A stretch of DNA of 64,000 bases from Alistipes sp. CAG:435 (GTDB lineage: Bacteria; Bacteroidota; Bacteroidia; Bacteroidales; UBA932), in assembly GCA_000433355.1 (NCBI GenBank), contig FR893177.1:1-64000 (forward strand), read 5' to 3'. Shown piece after piece: positions 1-8,992 of the stretch (positions within the stretch are counted from its first letter, which is position 1; the number at the start of each line of letters is the position of its first letter). The notes beneath the pieces were generated by a model that searched no databases, was not told the origin of the DNA, and worked only from the letters and a program-made list of their open reading frames with translations. The position numbers and the translations under genes are program-made.

Positions 1-2
1 GT

Positions 3-91
3 TGCACTCTGTGGCGACAGTTTTAGGCGTTATTGTTCCCCAAGGGTGCCGATGTGCACTCTGTGGCGACAGTTTTGGGCATTATTGTTCC
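3..91. repeat. Two direct repeat units of about 38 bp, period 51
   Basis: Positions 3-40 and 54-91 are the same 38-bp sequence with two differences, separated by 13 bp. Both units end in TTATTGTTCCC. I see no coding frame that fits here. The array touches the window edge, so more units may lie upstream. It sits beyond the terminator of the S9 peptidase gene. Confidence 0.6.
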
Positions 92-125
92 CGGAGGTGA
101 CGGGGCTATAAATGCTGTAAATTGA

Positions 126-166
126 ACAGGCTCAGTGACCAGAGGGATTCCGGTCGCTGAGCCTGT
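126..166 (-). terminator. Stem-loop terminator after the S9 peptidase gene
   Basis: Arms 126-140 and 152-166 are complementary over 15 bp with one G-T pair and enclose an 11-nt loop. The hairpin lies 22 bp beyond the peptidase stop codon and is followed on the minus strand by an A/T-rich stretch, although there is no clean T-run. Confidence 0.55.
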
Positions 167-187
167 CGAGGTGGTTGGGTGACGGGC

Positions 188-2587
188 CTAGTCGTTGTTC
201 ATCTGCGTGATGTCCGGCTTCCAGCGCTCGGAGTCGCCGATCAGCCACTCGGCGTAGTAGTCGGCCATGCGCCAGAAGAAATATTCATTCATGTCGCCGA
301 AGCCGTGGCGCTGGCCTGGGAGGATGAGCATGTCGAAACGCTTGTTGGCGCGGATCAGGGCGTTGACCACACGGATGGTGTTGGCCGGGTGGACGTTGTT
401 GTCGATGTCGCCGTGCACCAGCATCAGATGGCCTTTCAGGTTGGAGGCAATCTCCGGATTGGTCTGGATGCTGTAGACGAAGGTCGTGTCGCCCTTGTCG
501 ATCTTCTCCAGGACACCGTGATGCTGCTCGCTCCACCAGCGGTTGTAGATGCTGTTGTCGTGGTTGCCGGCGCAGGAGACAGCCGCCTTGAAGAAATCAG
601 GATATTTCAGAATGGCCGCCGTGCTCATGAATCCGCCGCCCGAATGGCCGTGGATGCCTACCCTGTCAAGATCGATGAACGGATGTCTCGCACCGAGCTG
701 CTGGATGGCATATTTCTGATCCTCAAGACCATAGTCGCGCAGGTTGCCGTAGCCGTAGTTGTGGTACCACTTCGAGCGGTTCGGGTGTCCGCCGCGGTTG
801 CCGACCGTGATCACGATCATTCCGATCTGGGCGAGCCTGTCGGTGCGGGTGAAGCCCCTGCTCCAGGAGATGTTGTTCGCCTCCACCTGAGGGCCCGGAT
901 AAACATAGTCGCAGATCGGATAGACCTTCGTGGAGTCGAAGTCGTAAGGCTTGTACATCGCTCCGTAGAGGTCGGTGACGCCGTCGGCGGCCTTCACCTT
1001 GAATCTTTCCGGGAACTTGTAGCCGGCCTCGAACAGCAGGCTGAGGTCGGCGGTCTCCAGATCGGCGATCCGCTTGCCCGTCGCCGAGAACAGGGCCACG
1101 GCAGGTGTCCAGTCCACTCTCGAATAGTTGGCCACAAAGAACTTGGCGTCGTCGCTCGCCGTCGAGAGAACGTCCATGTCGTTCATGTCCAGCTGCTGGA
1201 GAGCGCCGCCCGTGAGCGGAACCCTGAACGTATGCATCTGGTAAGGATTCTCGTCCTTGTTGACTCCGCATGCGCTCAGCAGGATGTAGCCCTCCTTCTC
1301 GTTCACCCCGAGGATGTCCTCTACGTGGAACGCCCCTTCGGTCAGATTCCTGACCAGCGTGCCGTCGCTGTTGTAGAGGTAGATGTTCGCCCATCCGTTG
1401 CGCTCGGACCAGTGGAGGATCTGCTTTCCGCCACCGATCAGGAACGGAGCGCGGTACTCCACGTAGGTCCTTTCCCTTTCGGAGATGATGGTCTTGGTGG
1501 AGTCGGAGTCAACGTCCACCCGGCAGAGATCAAGCCTCTTGAGGTCACGGCTCTGGCGCACCATGTAGAACCCGGTGTTGTCGCCAAGCCACTCGTTCTT
1601 CCAGTAGTCCAGGTAGTTGTCCTTGGCCGTTCTCCTCGCGCCTTGCAGTGACACCTCCTGATCCTTGAACGCCTGGCTCTTTATCTCCTTGAAGGAGGCT
1701 CCATCGCGCGAGCCGTTCATCGTGAACAGGTAAAGGTAGCCCTTCGGTCCCGGCTCCCCTGGCATCTGGTACTTGTAGGTCTCTAGTTCCGGACGTTTGC
1801 CGCTGACGGAATTGATCACCCAAAGGTCGTCCAGTTTCCTCACGTCCCACTTCATCGTGGCGAAACGTTTCGAATCCGGAGACCAGACAAGATCGCCCGG
1901 ATAGTGCCTCTTGGTGGAGTCGGCCTCGGTGTCGCCGGAGTAGTTGCCGTAGCCGTAGCCGAACTGGCGGATGCCGTCAGTGGTCAGACGATGCTCCACG
2001 ATGGTGCTGTCCTTCTCGTCCTTGGCCGCCTTGCGAAGGCTTGTGGAGTCCATCACCCAAAGGTTGGAACCCTTGGCGAAGACTCCGAACTCACCGTTAG
2101 GGGCGACGGAGGCCCAGCGAGGGTACTTGTCCTTCTCCTTGGCCACGGTGTCAAGCCTGGCGGTGGCGATCTCGTAGCGGAAACAGGTCGTGTCCCTGTC
2201 GTTCTTGAGGCCGGAGATGATGCTGAAAGTGAACTCTTTGTCATCCTTCAACCTCAAATCCCTGATAGGAAGATGCTTGGCCTCGAACGGGTAGCGGACG
2301 AACTCGGTCACCTGCATCGCGAGCCTGTCCATGTCGAACACCTCGGTCCTGGTGCCCTTGGCCGGATCCACAATGTAGTAGCGGGTTCCCTGCGGAGTCC
2401 TCCAACTGTACCAGAATTTGTCGCTGTCCCTGAACCAGTTAGGGGTGATCTGCGTGGAGAACACCATCTGATTTACCCTCTTGGCCGAGAATCTCTCGGC
2501 GAGGGCGTAGTTGGCTTTCTGCGTCTGCGCGAAACCCGGCGCGCAAAGGAGCAGCGCCGCGCAGGCAAGTACGAAATTTTTCCTCAT
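188..2587 (-). CDS. S9 family prolyl oligopeptidase (dipeptidyl peptidase IV-like), secreted
   Basis: Serine peptidase expected to cleave peptides after proline or similar residues in the periplasm. The start is set at 2587 (MRKNFVLACAALLLC) because it begins a clean signal peptide ending near FAQ; the upstream in-frame ATG adds ten non-signal residues. The first two thirds look like a DPP-IV-type beta-propeller (repeated W-S-P-D-S-K-R-style blades). The last third is an alpha/beta hydrolase: GHSGGGF with the nucleophile at about Ser649, Asp in HGDIDNNVH, and His in GQRHGFG near the end. About 799 aa, normal for the family. It lies 26 bp downstream of the GH2 gene on the same strand, so the two are probably co-transcribed. 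Confidence 0.9.
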   Translation of the reverse strand: MRKNFVLACAALLLCAPGFAQTQKANYALAERFSAKRVNQMVFSTQITPNWFRDSDKFWYSWRTPQGTRYYIVDPAKGTRTEVFDMDRLAMQVTEFVRYPFEAKHLPIRDLRLKDDKEFTFSIISGLKNDRDTTCFRYEIATARLDTVAKEKDKYPRWASVAPNGEFGVFAKGSNLWVMDSTSLRKAAKDEKDSTIVEHRLTTDGIRQFGYGYGNYSGDTEADSTKRHYPGDLVWSPDSKRFATMKWDVRKLDDLWVINSVSGKRPELETYKYQMPGEPGPKGYLYLFTMNGSRDGASFKEIKSQAFKDQEVSLQGARRTAKDNYLDYWKNEWLGDNTGFYMVRQSRDLKRLDLCRVDVDSDSTKTIISERERTYVEYRAPFLIGGGKQILHWSERNGWANIYLYNSDGTLVRNLTEGAFHVEDILGVNEKEGYILLSACGVNKDENPYQMHTFRVPLTGGALQQLDMNDMDVLSTASDDAKFFVANYSRVDWTPAVALFSATGKRIADLETADLSLLFEAGYKFPERFKVKAADGVTDLYGAMYKPYDFDSTKVYPICDYVYPGPQVEANNISWSRGFTRTDRLAQIGMIVITVGNRGGHPNRSKWYHNYGYGNLRDYGLEDQKYAIQQLGARHPFIDLDRVGIHGHSGGGFMSTAAILKYPDFFKAAVSCAGNHDNSIYNRWWSEQHHGVLEKIDKGDTTFVYSIQTNPEIASNLKGHLMLVHGDIDNNVHPANTIRVVNALIRANKRFDMLILPGQRHGFGDMNEYFFWRMADYYAEWLIGDSERWKPDITQMNND

Positions 2588-2613
2588 AAATATTAATGAA
2601 TATGTTTGTTCAG

Positions 2614-5103
2614 TCACAATTCTGTCTCTCCCGCCTCAAGTCCCTCGCTCTCGGCTCTCAGGATGACGGTTCCGGTGCCCGTGCGTCTTACGATGACGCT
2701 TGCCAGGCCGCCGAAAGCCTTGATCTCATCGGAGCGGAACGGCGTGTGGCAGGTCGCGTCGCCGGCGTCCACGGCCACGATCTCACCCGGGCCGGAGACG
2801 CTGAACCTCAGCCTGTCGGACGCTGTCGGTACCATATTCCCGTCCCTGTCCGCGACCTTTACGTCCACGAAGACAATGTCTTCCGATGAATATGTCCGTG
2901 AATGTGCCGGAGCGCAGTCGCCGCCGAACTCCGTTGAAGGTCCGCTGCCATATTCACGAGCCATCAGGATCTTCGCCGGGCTTCCGCTTGTGGCGACGGC
3001 GCTCTCGATGGTCTTCCCGTCCTCGGTCCTGCCGACAACCCTCACGGTGCCAGGCTCATAGACCACGTTGTCCCAAAGGAAGCGATACTCGTTGGCTCCC
3101 TTGGCCTTTCTGCCGTAGGACTTCCCGTTGACGAAGAGTTCCGCCTCGGCGCAGTTCGTGTAGGCCTGCACCGGAGTGATCTTCCCCTCGCGTCCCGGCC
3201 AGTTCCAGTGCGGCATCAGGTGCAGGACGGGTTCTGACGACCAGCGGGACTTGTAGAGCCAGTACCTGTCCTTCGGGAAGCCGGCGAGGTCGATGATTCC
3301 GAAGTACGAGCTTCTGGAAGGAGTCGCGATCGCTCCTTTCTCCTTCAGTTCCTTCTCCGCCCTGGCCTTGGCCTCCTCGTCGTGGAAGTTTGTCAGGATT
3401 GTGAGGTCGGCGTTGAAAGGTGTCGGCTCGCCGAGATAGTCGAATCCGGTCCAGACGAACTCTCCGAGGCAGGAAGGGTTCCTGTCCTCTTCCGCCCACT
3501 CCTGGTCAGGCAGCTGCCCCCACGGAACGGTGAACATGTCGAACGAACACACCTGGAAATTGTCCAAGGCGCCATCTTCCTTGTCGCTTGGCGGGAATAT
3601 GTACACACCTCTTGAGCTGACGGTCGATGCGGTCTCGCTTCCGAGGAACGGTTTGCCCGGATTGGCGGCGTGGAACTTGCCGTAGAGGTGCGGCTTGTAG
3701 TTGAATCCGTAGATGTCCATCGTGTTGCGGAAATCCTGTCCGCTGGCCCACGGATTGTCGCTGCCGAAGCTTGTAAGTCTTGTGGAATCCTCATTATGAC
3801 ACACTTCCGTGAGGTGGTAGGCGATGCCGTATTTCTCCGGATAGCCTTGCTCGCCGGTCTCGTTGCCGATGCTCCAGATGATGACTGACGGATGGTTGCG
3901 GTCCCTGTGGATCATGGCCTTCAGGTCTTTGTCCGCCCACTCATCGAACAGTCTGGCGTAGCCGTTCTCTTTCTTCGGGATTGTCCAAGTGTCTGTCAGC
4001 TCGTCCATCACGAGGAATCCCATCCGGTCGCAGAGGTCGAGGAGTTCCGGCGCCGGAGGATTGTGGGATGTGCGGATGGCGTTGCAGCCCATTTGTCTGA
4101 GCATGTTCAGCCTTCTCACCCACGCCGTCTCGTTCCAGGCGGCTCCGAGCGCCCCGGCGTCGTGGTGCAGGCAGACTCCCTTGATGAATGTCCTCTGCCC
4201 GTTGACGTACAGCCCGTCGGTCTTGTACTCCAGGTCTCTGAGCCCGAATGTGGTCAGGTAAACGTCCTTCCCTCCGCCTCTTGTGGTGACGGTGGTGACG
4301 GCTTGGTAGAGTTCAGGTGCCTCTGGACTCCAGAAACGCGCGTCTTTCAGTTTGAACTTTTGGATGACCTCGCCGCCGTCCGTGACAGCGTCCAGTTTGG
4401 TCACTATGGCTTTCCTCGTTTTGCCGTCCACGATCACCTCGACCGGCCCGGTGACCGAAGAACCCGGATTGATGACCCTGACGATCTCCGTGCGCACTGT
4501 TCCTCCCACAGCCTTCCCGGCGTTGCGTAGCGTGATCCCGATGCTGACATCATTTCCTTTCGTCGAGACGAACGTCCCCCACTGCGCCACGCCGGCGGGG
4601 CCGGCTTTCGTCAGGTACACGTTCCGGTAGATTCCTCCTCCGGGATACCATCTGCTGGACTCCCCGGGATTGTCCAGCGTGACCTTGACCAGATTGTCCC
4701 CCTCCTTGACGAACGGAGTCAGATCCGCGCGGAACGAGGCGTACCCGTACGGCCATTCGGTGACGGCCTTCCCGTTGCAGAAGACCTTGGCATAGGACAT
4801 CGCTCCGCCGAAATCGAGGAGGAACCGCTTTCCCGACCTCAGGTCTTTCGCCGTCACGGAAAGAATCTTTGAATATTCCGCCTTGCCCCACCAGGCCAGT
4901 TTTCCGGTCTCCCCGGGGTACTCCTGCACGAACGGCCCGTCCACACCCCAGTCATGAGGCAGGTCAAGGACACGGCTTTCTCCGTCCTTGGTGAACGTCC
5001 ATCCGTCGTTCCAGATGGTTCTTTGGGCCGGCTGAGCGGTCATATTCATAGAAACAGCCGCCAGGACGGCGGCAACGGCGATGATGCGCTTTCTCTTATT
5101 CAT
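2614..5103 (-). CDS. Glycoside hydrolase family 2, beta-galactosidase-like
   Basis: Secreted exo-glycosidase, most likely a beta-galactosidase or related GH2 enzyme. Domain order: signal peptide, GH2 sugar-binding domain (NDGWTF...DLPHDWGVDGPF, typical of this family), immunoglobulin-like domain, TIM barrel, then DUF4982-type and C-terminal Ig-like domains. The general acid/base is in SIGNETGE (about Glu415) and the nucleophile in LGSETAS (about Glu490). Start 5103 (MNKRKRIIAVAAVLAAV) gives a proper signal peptide; an upstream in-frame ATG adds 11 residues. About 829 aa. First gene of a two-gene unit with the S9 peptidase, transcribed away from the TetR gene. The exact substrate cannot be read from the sequence. 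Confidence 0.88.
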   Translation of the reverse strand: MNKRKRIIAVAAVLAAVSMNMTAQPAQRTIWNDGWTFTKDGESRVLDLPHDWGVDGPFVQEYPGETGKLAWWGKAEYSKILSVTAKDLRSGKRFLLDFGGAMSYAKVFCNGKAVTEWPYGYASFRADLTPFVKEGDNLVKVTLDNPGESSRWYPGGGIYRNVYLTKAGPAGVAQWGTFVSTKGNDVSIGITLRNAGKAVGGTVRTEIVRVINPGSSVTGPVEVIVDGKTRKAIVTKLDAVTDGGEVIQKFKLKDARFWSPEAPELYQAVTTVTTRGGGKDVYLTTFGLRDLEYKTDGLYVNGQRTFIKGVCLHHDAGALGAAWNETAWVRRLNMLRQMGCNAIRTSHNPPAPELLDLCDRMGFLVMDELTDTWTIPKKENGYARLFDEWADKDLKAMIHRDRNHPSVIIWSIGNETGEQGYPEKYGIAYHLTEVCHNEDSTRLTSFGSDNPWASGQDFRNTMDIYGFNYKPHLYGKFHAANPGKPFLGSETASTVSSRGVYIFPPSDKEDGALDNFQVCSFDMFTVPWGQLPDQEWAEEDRNPSCLGEFVWTGFDYLGEPTPFNADLTILTNFHDEEAKARAEKELKEKGAIATPSRSSYFGIIDLAGFPKDRYWLYKSRWSSEPVLHLMPHWNWPGREGKITPVQAYTNCAEAELFVNGKSYGRKAKGANEYRFLWDNVVYEPGTVRVVGRTEDGKTIESAVATSGSPAKILMAREYGSGPSTEFGGDCAPAHSRTYSSEDIVFVDVKVADRDGNMVPTASDRLRFSVSGPGEIVAVDAGDATCHTPFRSDEIKAFGGLASVIVRRTGTGTVILRAESEGLEAGETEL

Positions 5104-5107
5104 AAGG

Positions 5108-5136
5108 TAAAGATAGCCATTTTTTGAGAATTGCAA
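5108..5136 (-). promoter_or_regulatory. Likely promoter of the GH2-peptidase unit
   Basis: On the minus strand a TTG (5134-5136) and TATCTTTA (5108-5115) are separated by 18 nt. This is close to the Bacteroidota -33/-7 pattern, with A in place of the final G. The -7 box ends only 4 bp before the ATG, so the transcript would be leaderless or nearly so. Confidence 0.4.
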
Positions 5137-5163
5137 CGTTTTTGAAAATATTTCAGGAATATC

Positions 5164-5194
5164 TTTGATTGTTTGAGAAACAACACTATCTTTG
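5164..5194 (+). promoter_or_regulatory. Promoter of the TetR/efflux operon
   Basis: TTTG (5164-5167), a 19-nt spacer and TATCTTTG (5187-5194) match the Bacteroidota housekeeping promoter exactly. The palindromic candidate operator at 5215-5226 lies just downstream. Confidence 0.7.
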
Positions 5195-5214
5195 CTGTGT
5201 TAACAGTCGTGTTA

Positions 5215-5226
5215 AACAATATTGTT
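5215..5226. promoter_or_regulatory. Candidate TetR operator, perfect 12-bp palindrome AACAATATTGTT
   Basis: The palindrome sits between the promoter and the TetR start codon, the usual place for an autoregulatory TetR site. Further GTTAA half-sites flank it (GTGTTAACA upstream, GTTAAT downstream). Binding by the adjacent regulator is inferred. Confidence 0.45.
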
Positions 5227-5238
5227 AATCCAAAGGCA

Positions 5239-5853
5239 ATGTCGAAAAAAGAAAACAAGGAACAGGACATCCTGAAGGCGGCGGAGATGCTGTTCGCCGA
5301 GAAAGGATTCAAAGGCGCCACCACGACGCTGATAGCGGCACAGGCCGGTGTCACCCATGCCATGCTGCACTACTATTTCAGGACGAAGGATCAGATATTC
5401 CTAAAGGTTTTTGATACCTATTTGGAGGAGATCCTGCAGAGTCTCAAGTCGATAATGGTGACGGACATATTCCAGCCCGACCTTATCAGGAAGACGACGG
5501 AGATCTGCTTCGACTTCTTCAGCGCCCACAGCGGGCAGCTGTCGCTGCTGCTTGAGGTCGCGAAGGAGCGCCCTGACCTGATGGAAAGTTGCGTGTCGAA
5601 GATCGGAAGCTACATGTCCTCCGCCTTGGACACCCACAGGAAAAGAACGGAGTCGGAAGTCGTGAACGGGAGGATCCGGAACATCACGTTCGAGGAACTG
5701 ATCGGCGACATCGTGAGTGTGTGTGCGGCTCCGTTCTTCTTTGATCCTCTTGTCAGCAATGTGCTGGGAGTGGAAGGCACACGCAGGGCGGAGTACCTGG
5801 AGGCGCGCAAAAAGGAAGCTGTGGAACTGATTGTCTGCCGCCTGTTCAAGTGA
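5239..5853 (+). CDS. TetR/AcrR family transcriptional regulator (CecR-like position)
   Basis: N-terminal helix-turn-helix of the TetR type (ILKAAEMLFAEKGFKGATTT, then HAMLHYYFRTKDQIFLKVF), followed by an all-helical ligand-binding domain; about 204 aa, standard length. Start 5239 (MSKKENKEQ) is used because residues upstream of it run through the promoter and palindrome. First gene of an operon with TolC, membrane-fusion, two ATPase and two permease genes, the same content as E. coli cecR-ybhGFSR. By analogy it probably represses the exporter and is released by a drug-like ligand. The ligand is unknown. Confidence 0.85.
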   Translation: MSKKENKEQDILKAAEMLFAEKGFKGATTTLIAAQAGVTHAMLHYYFRTKDQIFLKVFDTYLEEILQSLKSIMVTDIFQPDLIRKTTEICFDFFSAHSGQLSLLLEVAKERPDLMESCVSKIGSYMSSALDTHRKRTESEVVNGRIRNITFEELIGDIVSVCAAPFFFDPLVSNVLGVEGTRRAEYLEARKKEAVELIVCRLFK

Positions 5854-5868
5854 TAATGTGACAATCCT

Positions 5869-7131
5869 ATGAATATGAAGAAGTTAAAATGGAAAACACT
5901 CGCTCTGGCGTTGCTGGTCTGCGTACAGGCGTATTCACAGACCACTCTTGACCAATGTGTCAGGATGGCCTACGAGAACTATCCTCAGATCAAGGAGAAG
6001 GGGCTGATCGACGCCTGTCAGGGTTATGATCTTAAGAACGCCTCGCTTGCCTGGGTGCCGCGGCTGAACATTTCCGCCAAGGCGACCTGGCAGTCCGATG
6101 TGGTCGAGATGCCTTTTGACATGCCGGGCTTCGAGTTTGACATTCCGCATGACCAGTACGGAGTGACCGCCGACCTCACCCAGCAGATCTGGGACGGAGG
6201 AGCGACCGCGGCCAAAGGCCGTCAGATCAAGGCGGGAGCCGAGGTAAAGCGTAGGCAATTGGAGGTCAACATGTACTCCATCCGTTCGAAGGTGCAGTCG
6301 ATCTACCTTGGCATCATCTTGCTTGACAAGCAGATAGAGCTGAACAACGTGCTGGTGTCCAACCTCTCCCGCAATCAGAAAGAGGTACAGACATTGGTGG
6401 ACGGCGGCATGGCCGGGCCATCGGATCTCGACCAGATCCGGGTGAACATCCTTACCTGCGAGCAGCTGCAGGCCGCCCTGGAGACGGACCGGAAGGCCTA
6501 TCTGCGGATGCTGGGTCTGCTTACCGGGCAGGACATGACGGGGCTGACCCTTGTCGAGCCGGAGCCGGAAAGCAACCTGGCGATGGAGATCAAGCGTCCG
6601 GAGCTTGCCCTCTATGATGCCCAGGCGGTGCAGCTGCAGGCGCAGAAGGATCAGCTCAACACTTCTTTGTGGCCGCGTCTGAACCTCAACCTGCAGGCAG
6701 GCTACGGCCGTCCGGGACTGAACATGCTCTCCGGCAGTTTCGATCCGTACTTCGTGGCCGGTGTCAGGCTCCAATGGGATTTCGGAGCGCTCTACACACT
6801 CAGGAACGACCGGCGCAAGTCGGACTCGGATCTTCGCAGGCTTGAGCTGACACGCGAGTCCTTCATGCTTAACACCTCGATGGAGGCTGTCCAGAAACGG
6901 AGCCGGGTGGAGAAGGACGAGGATGTCCTCAGGCGCGACGAGGAGATAATCTCCCTCCGCGGCAGCATCAGGGAGACGGGCGAGAGGCAGTACAAGGAGG
7001 GTGTGATCGCGGTCAACGACTATCTTTCCCTGCTGGACGAGGAGTTCAAGGCGCGCCTTAGCTACAATGTCCACAAGGTGACCTACATCATGGACTTGCT
7101 TGACCTGCGGCAAACACTTGGAGTACAATGA
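5869..7131 (+). CDS. TolC family outer-membrane efflux protein
   Basis: Outer-membrane channel component of a type I/ABC efflux machine. The signal peptide (MNMKKLKWKTLALALLVCVQAYSQ) is followed by TTLDQCVRMAYENYPQI, the usual start of the OEP fold, and by two long helical halves. The C-terminal half repeats the pattern with RQYKEGVIAVNDYLSLLDE, a hallmark of TolC relatives. 420 aa, typical. The stop codon overlaps the ATG of the next gene (ATGA), indicating translational coupling. Confidence 0.9.
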   Translation: MNMKKLKWKTLALALLVCVQAYSQTTLDQCVRMAYENYPQIKEKGLIDACQGYDLKNASLAWVPRLNISAKATWQSDVVEMPFDMPGFEFDIPHDQYGVTADLTQQIWDGGATAAKGRQIKAGAEVKRRQLEVNMYSIRSKVQSIYLGIILLDKQIELNNVLVSNLSRNQKEVQTLVDGGMAGPSDLDQIRVNILTCEQLQAALETDRKAYLRMLGLLTGQDMTGLTLVEPEPESNLAMEIKRPELALYDAQAVQLQAQKDQLNTSLWPRLNLNLQAGYGRPGLNMLSGSFDPYFVAGVRLQWDFGALYTLRNDRRKSDSDLRRLELTRESFMLNTSMEAVQKRSRVEKDEDVLRRDEEIISLRGSIRETGERQYKEGVIAVNDYLSLLDEEFKARLSYNVHKVTYIMDLLDLRQTLGVQ

Positions 7132-8045
7132 CAAAGAACATGACAATGATTATGAATATGAAAAGCGGACTTGTTTTCGCGGCGTTGGCCCTGGTCGCCG
7201 CCGGATGTGGAAAGAACATTGAATATGACGCATGCGGTCAGGTTGACGCCACTCAGGTGACCGTGTCCGCCGAGAATGCCGGACGTGTCCTGTCCATGGC
7301 TGTGGAGGAAGGCGAGGTGGTGACGGCGGGACAGCTCCTCGGAGCCTTGGACTCTGTTCAGACCTACCTTCAGATAATGGAGCTGCGCGAGCGCATCGCC
7401 GGATCGTCGTCCAGGCTGGTGGACATCAAGAAGCAAGGCCAGCCGAACCTCAGCCAGCTGGAAAACCTTCAGAGTGAGTACGAAAGGTACTCCAAACTGT
7501 TGGAAGGCAACGCCACCACCCGCAAGCAGGTGGAAGACCTCACGGACAAGATCGCCGTCCTCAAGGCGCAGATAGCCGCACAGACCCAGAGCTGGGAGCG
7601 TGGCAACGCTTCCGTGAGATCCGAGGTCCAGGGCTATGAGATCCAGCTCGCCAGGCTTGAGGATCAGCTCGCGAAATGCCGCATCGTCGCTCCGGTCTCC
7701 GGGACTGTGCTGACACGCTACGCCGAGACCGGTGAGTTCGTCACCCTCGGCAAGCCACTCTTCAAGGTCGCCGACCTGGACCAGATGTACGTCAGGGCGT
7801 ATTTCTCCTCGGCGCAGTTGTCCGGCTTGAAGCTGAACGACACTGTGACCGTGATTCCGGATGACGGGACCGCTTCACCGAAGCGCATCCAGGGACGTGT
7901 GATCTGGATCTCCGAACAGTCGGAGTTCACCCCTAAGAACATCCAGACCCGTGACGAGCGGGCGGATCTGGTCTATGCCGTCAAGGTGGCCGTGCCGAAT
8001 GACGGAACCCTTCGTCTTGGAATGTACGCCTATGTGAGGAGGTAG
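7128..8045 (+). CDS. HlyD/YbhG family periplasmic adaptor lipoprotein
   Basis: Membrane-fusion protein joining the inner-membrane ABC permeases to the TolC channel. Lipoprotein signal with lipobox LVAAGC (Cys near residue 27), so membrane-anchored. It has a biotinyl-lipoyl-like half (AENAGRVLSMAVEEGEVV), a long helical hairpin (about residues 70-175), the second lipoyl half (CRIVAPVSGTVLTRYAETGE) and a beta-barrel domain. 305 aa. The start overlaps the TolC stop; a later ATG at 7155 (MNMKSGL) would give a tighter signal peptide and cannot be excluded. Confidence 0.87.
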   Translation: MTKNMTMIMNMKSGLVFAALALVAAGCGKNIEYDACGQVDATQVTVSAENAGRVLSMAVEEGEVVTAGQLLGALDSVQTYLQIMELRERIAGSSSRLVDIKKQGQPNLSQLENLQSEYERYSKLLEGNATTRKQVEDLTDKIAVLKAQIAAQTQSWERGNASVRSEVQGYEIQLARLEDQLAKCRIVAPVSGTVLTRYAETGEFVTLGKPLFKVADLDQMYVRAYFSSAQLSGLKLNDTVTVIPDDGTASPKRIQGRVIWISEQSEFTPKNIQTRDERADLVYAVKVAVPNDGTLRLGMYAYVRR

Positions 8046-8047
8046 CC

Positions 8048-8992
8048 ATGGACAGAGACACTGCGATAGAGATTAAAGATGTAAGCAAGTCCTACAAGTC
8101 GGTCAAAGCCTTGAGGGACATAAGCTTCAACATCCGGAAAGGTGAGTTGTTCGGCCTCATCGGCCCTGACGGAGCGGGGAAGACCACCCTGTTCAGGATC
8201 TTGACCACCCTGACCCTCCCTGACTCCGGTTCCGCGACGGTGATCGGGCTGGACGTGGTGCGTGACTATCGCGAGATAAGGGGAAGGATCGGCTATATGC
8301 CAGGGCATTTTGCCTTGTATCAGGATCTTACCGTCGAGGAGAACCTGAAGTTCCACGCCACGATGTTCGGTACGACCATCGAGGAGAACTACGAGACCAT
8401 CAAGGGAATATATTCACAGATCGAGATGTTCAAGGACCGCAAGGCGAGCGCTCTTTCCGGCGGAATGAAGCAGAAGCTGGCGCTTTGCTGCGCCCTTGTC
8501 CACAATCCCGAGGTGCTGTTCCTTGACGAGCCGACCACCGGTGTCGATGCCGTGAGCCGCAAGGAGTTCTGGGCGATGCTCAAAAAGATCAAGGACAGGG
8601 GCGTGACGATAGTGGTCTCGACTCCTTACATGGACGAGGCCAGTCTTTGTGACCGCATCGCCATGATTCTTGACGGCAGCGTCATCGGACTCGGCAGTCC
8701 GGCGGAGATCATTTCCCGATTCCCGAACCGGATATATTCAGTGAGCGGCGGCAACATGTTCCAGACGCTCGGCGCGCTGCGCGGTGTGAGGGGAGTGCTG
8801 GATTGCAGCTCGTTCGGCAGCGCGTGCCACGTGTCTGTCACCGACGACGGGCCGGATGAGACCGGACTCGCCGAGGCACTTCGGAGTGCCGGAATCGAAG
8901 GTTGCGACGTGCGGAGGATGACTCCGGGGATCGAGGACTGCTTCATCAGGCTTTCCTCTTCCGCCGCGGAAGGCTCCTCCGGTGCGGAATAA
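8048..8992 (+). CDS. ABC transporter ATP-binding protein (YbhF N-half equivalent)
   Basis: ATPase of an ABC-2 exporter. Walker A GPDGAGKTT (Asp where Asn is usual), Q-loop region GYMPGHFALYQDLTV, signature ALSGGMKQKLALCC, Walker B VLFLDEPTTGVD, and a switch position carrying STPYMDEA where His is normally found (VSTPYMDEASLC). That His-to-Pro-type change suggests a degenerate catalytic site that works with the second ATPase. The C-terminal extension (about residues 230-314) is of the kind seen in drug-export ATPases. It overlaps the next gene by 11 bp. Confidence 0.88.
   Translation: MDRDTAIEIKDVSKSYKSVKALRDISFNIRKGELFGLIGPDGAGKTTLFRILTTLTLPDSGSATVIGLDVVRDYREIRGRIGYMPGHFALYQDLTVEENLKFHATMFGTTIEENYETIKGIYSQIEMFKDRKASALSGGMKQKLALCCALVHNPEVLFLDEPTTGVDAVSRKEFWAMLKKIKDRGVTIVVSTPYMDEASLCDRIAMILDGSVIGLGSPAEIISRFPNRIYSVSGGNMFQTLGALRGVRGVLDCSSFGSACHVSVTDDGPDETGLAEALRSAGIEGCDVRRMTPGIEDCFIRLSSSAAEGSSGAE

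Noticed and set aside
179..1651. Long plus-strand ORF of 490 aa
   Set aside because: It is the antisense shadow of the S9 peptidase gene, which has a signal peptide and full catalytic triad; the plus-strand translation is low-complexity Val/Asp/Arg sequence typical of GC-rich antisense frames.
5935..7146. Minus-strand ORF of 403 aa opposite the TolC gene
   Set aside because: No recognisable content, and the plus strand encodes a clear TolC protein in an operon.
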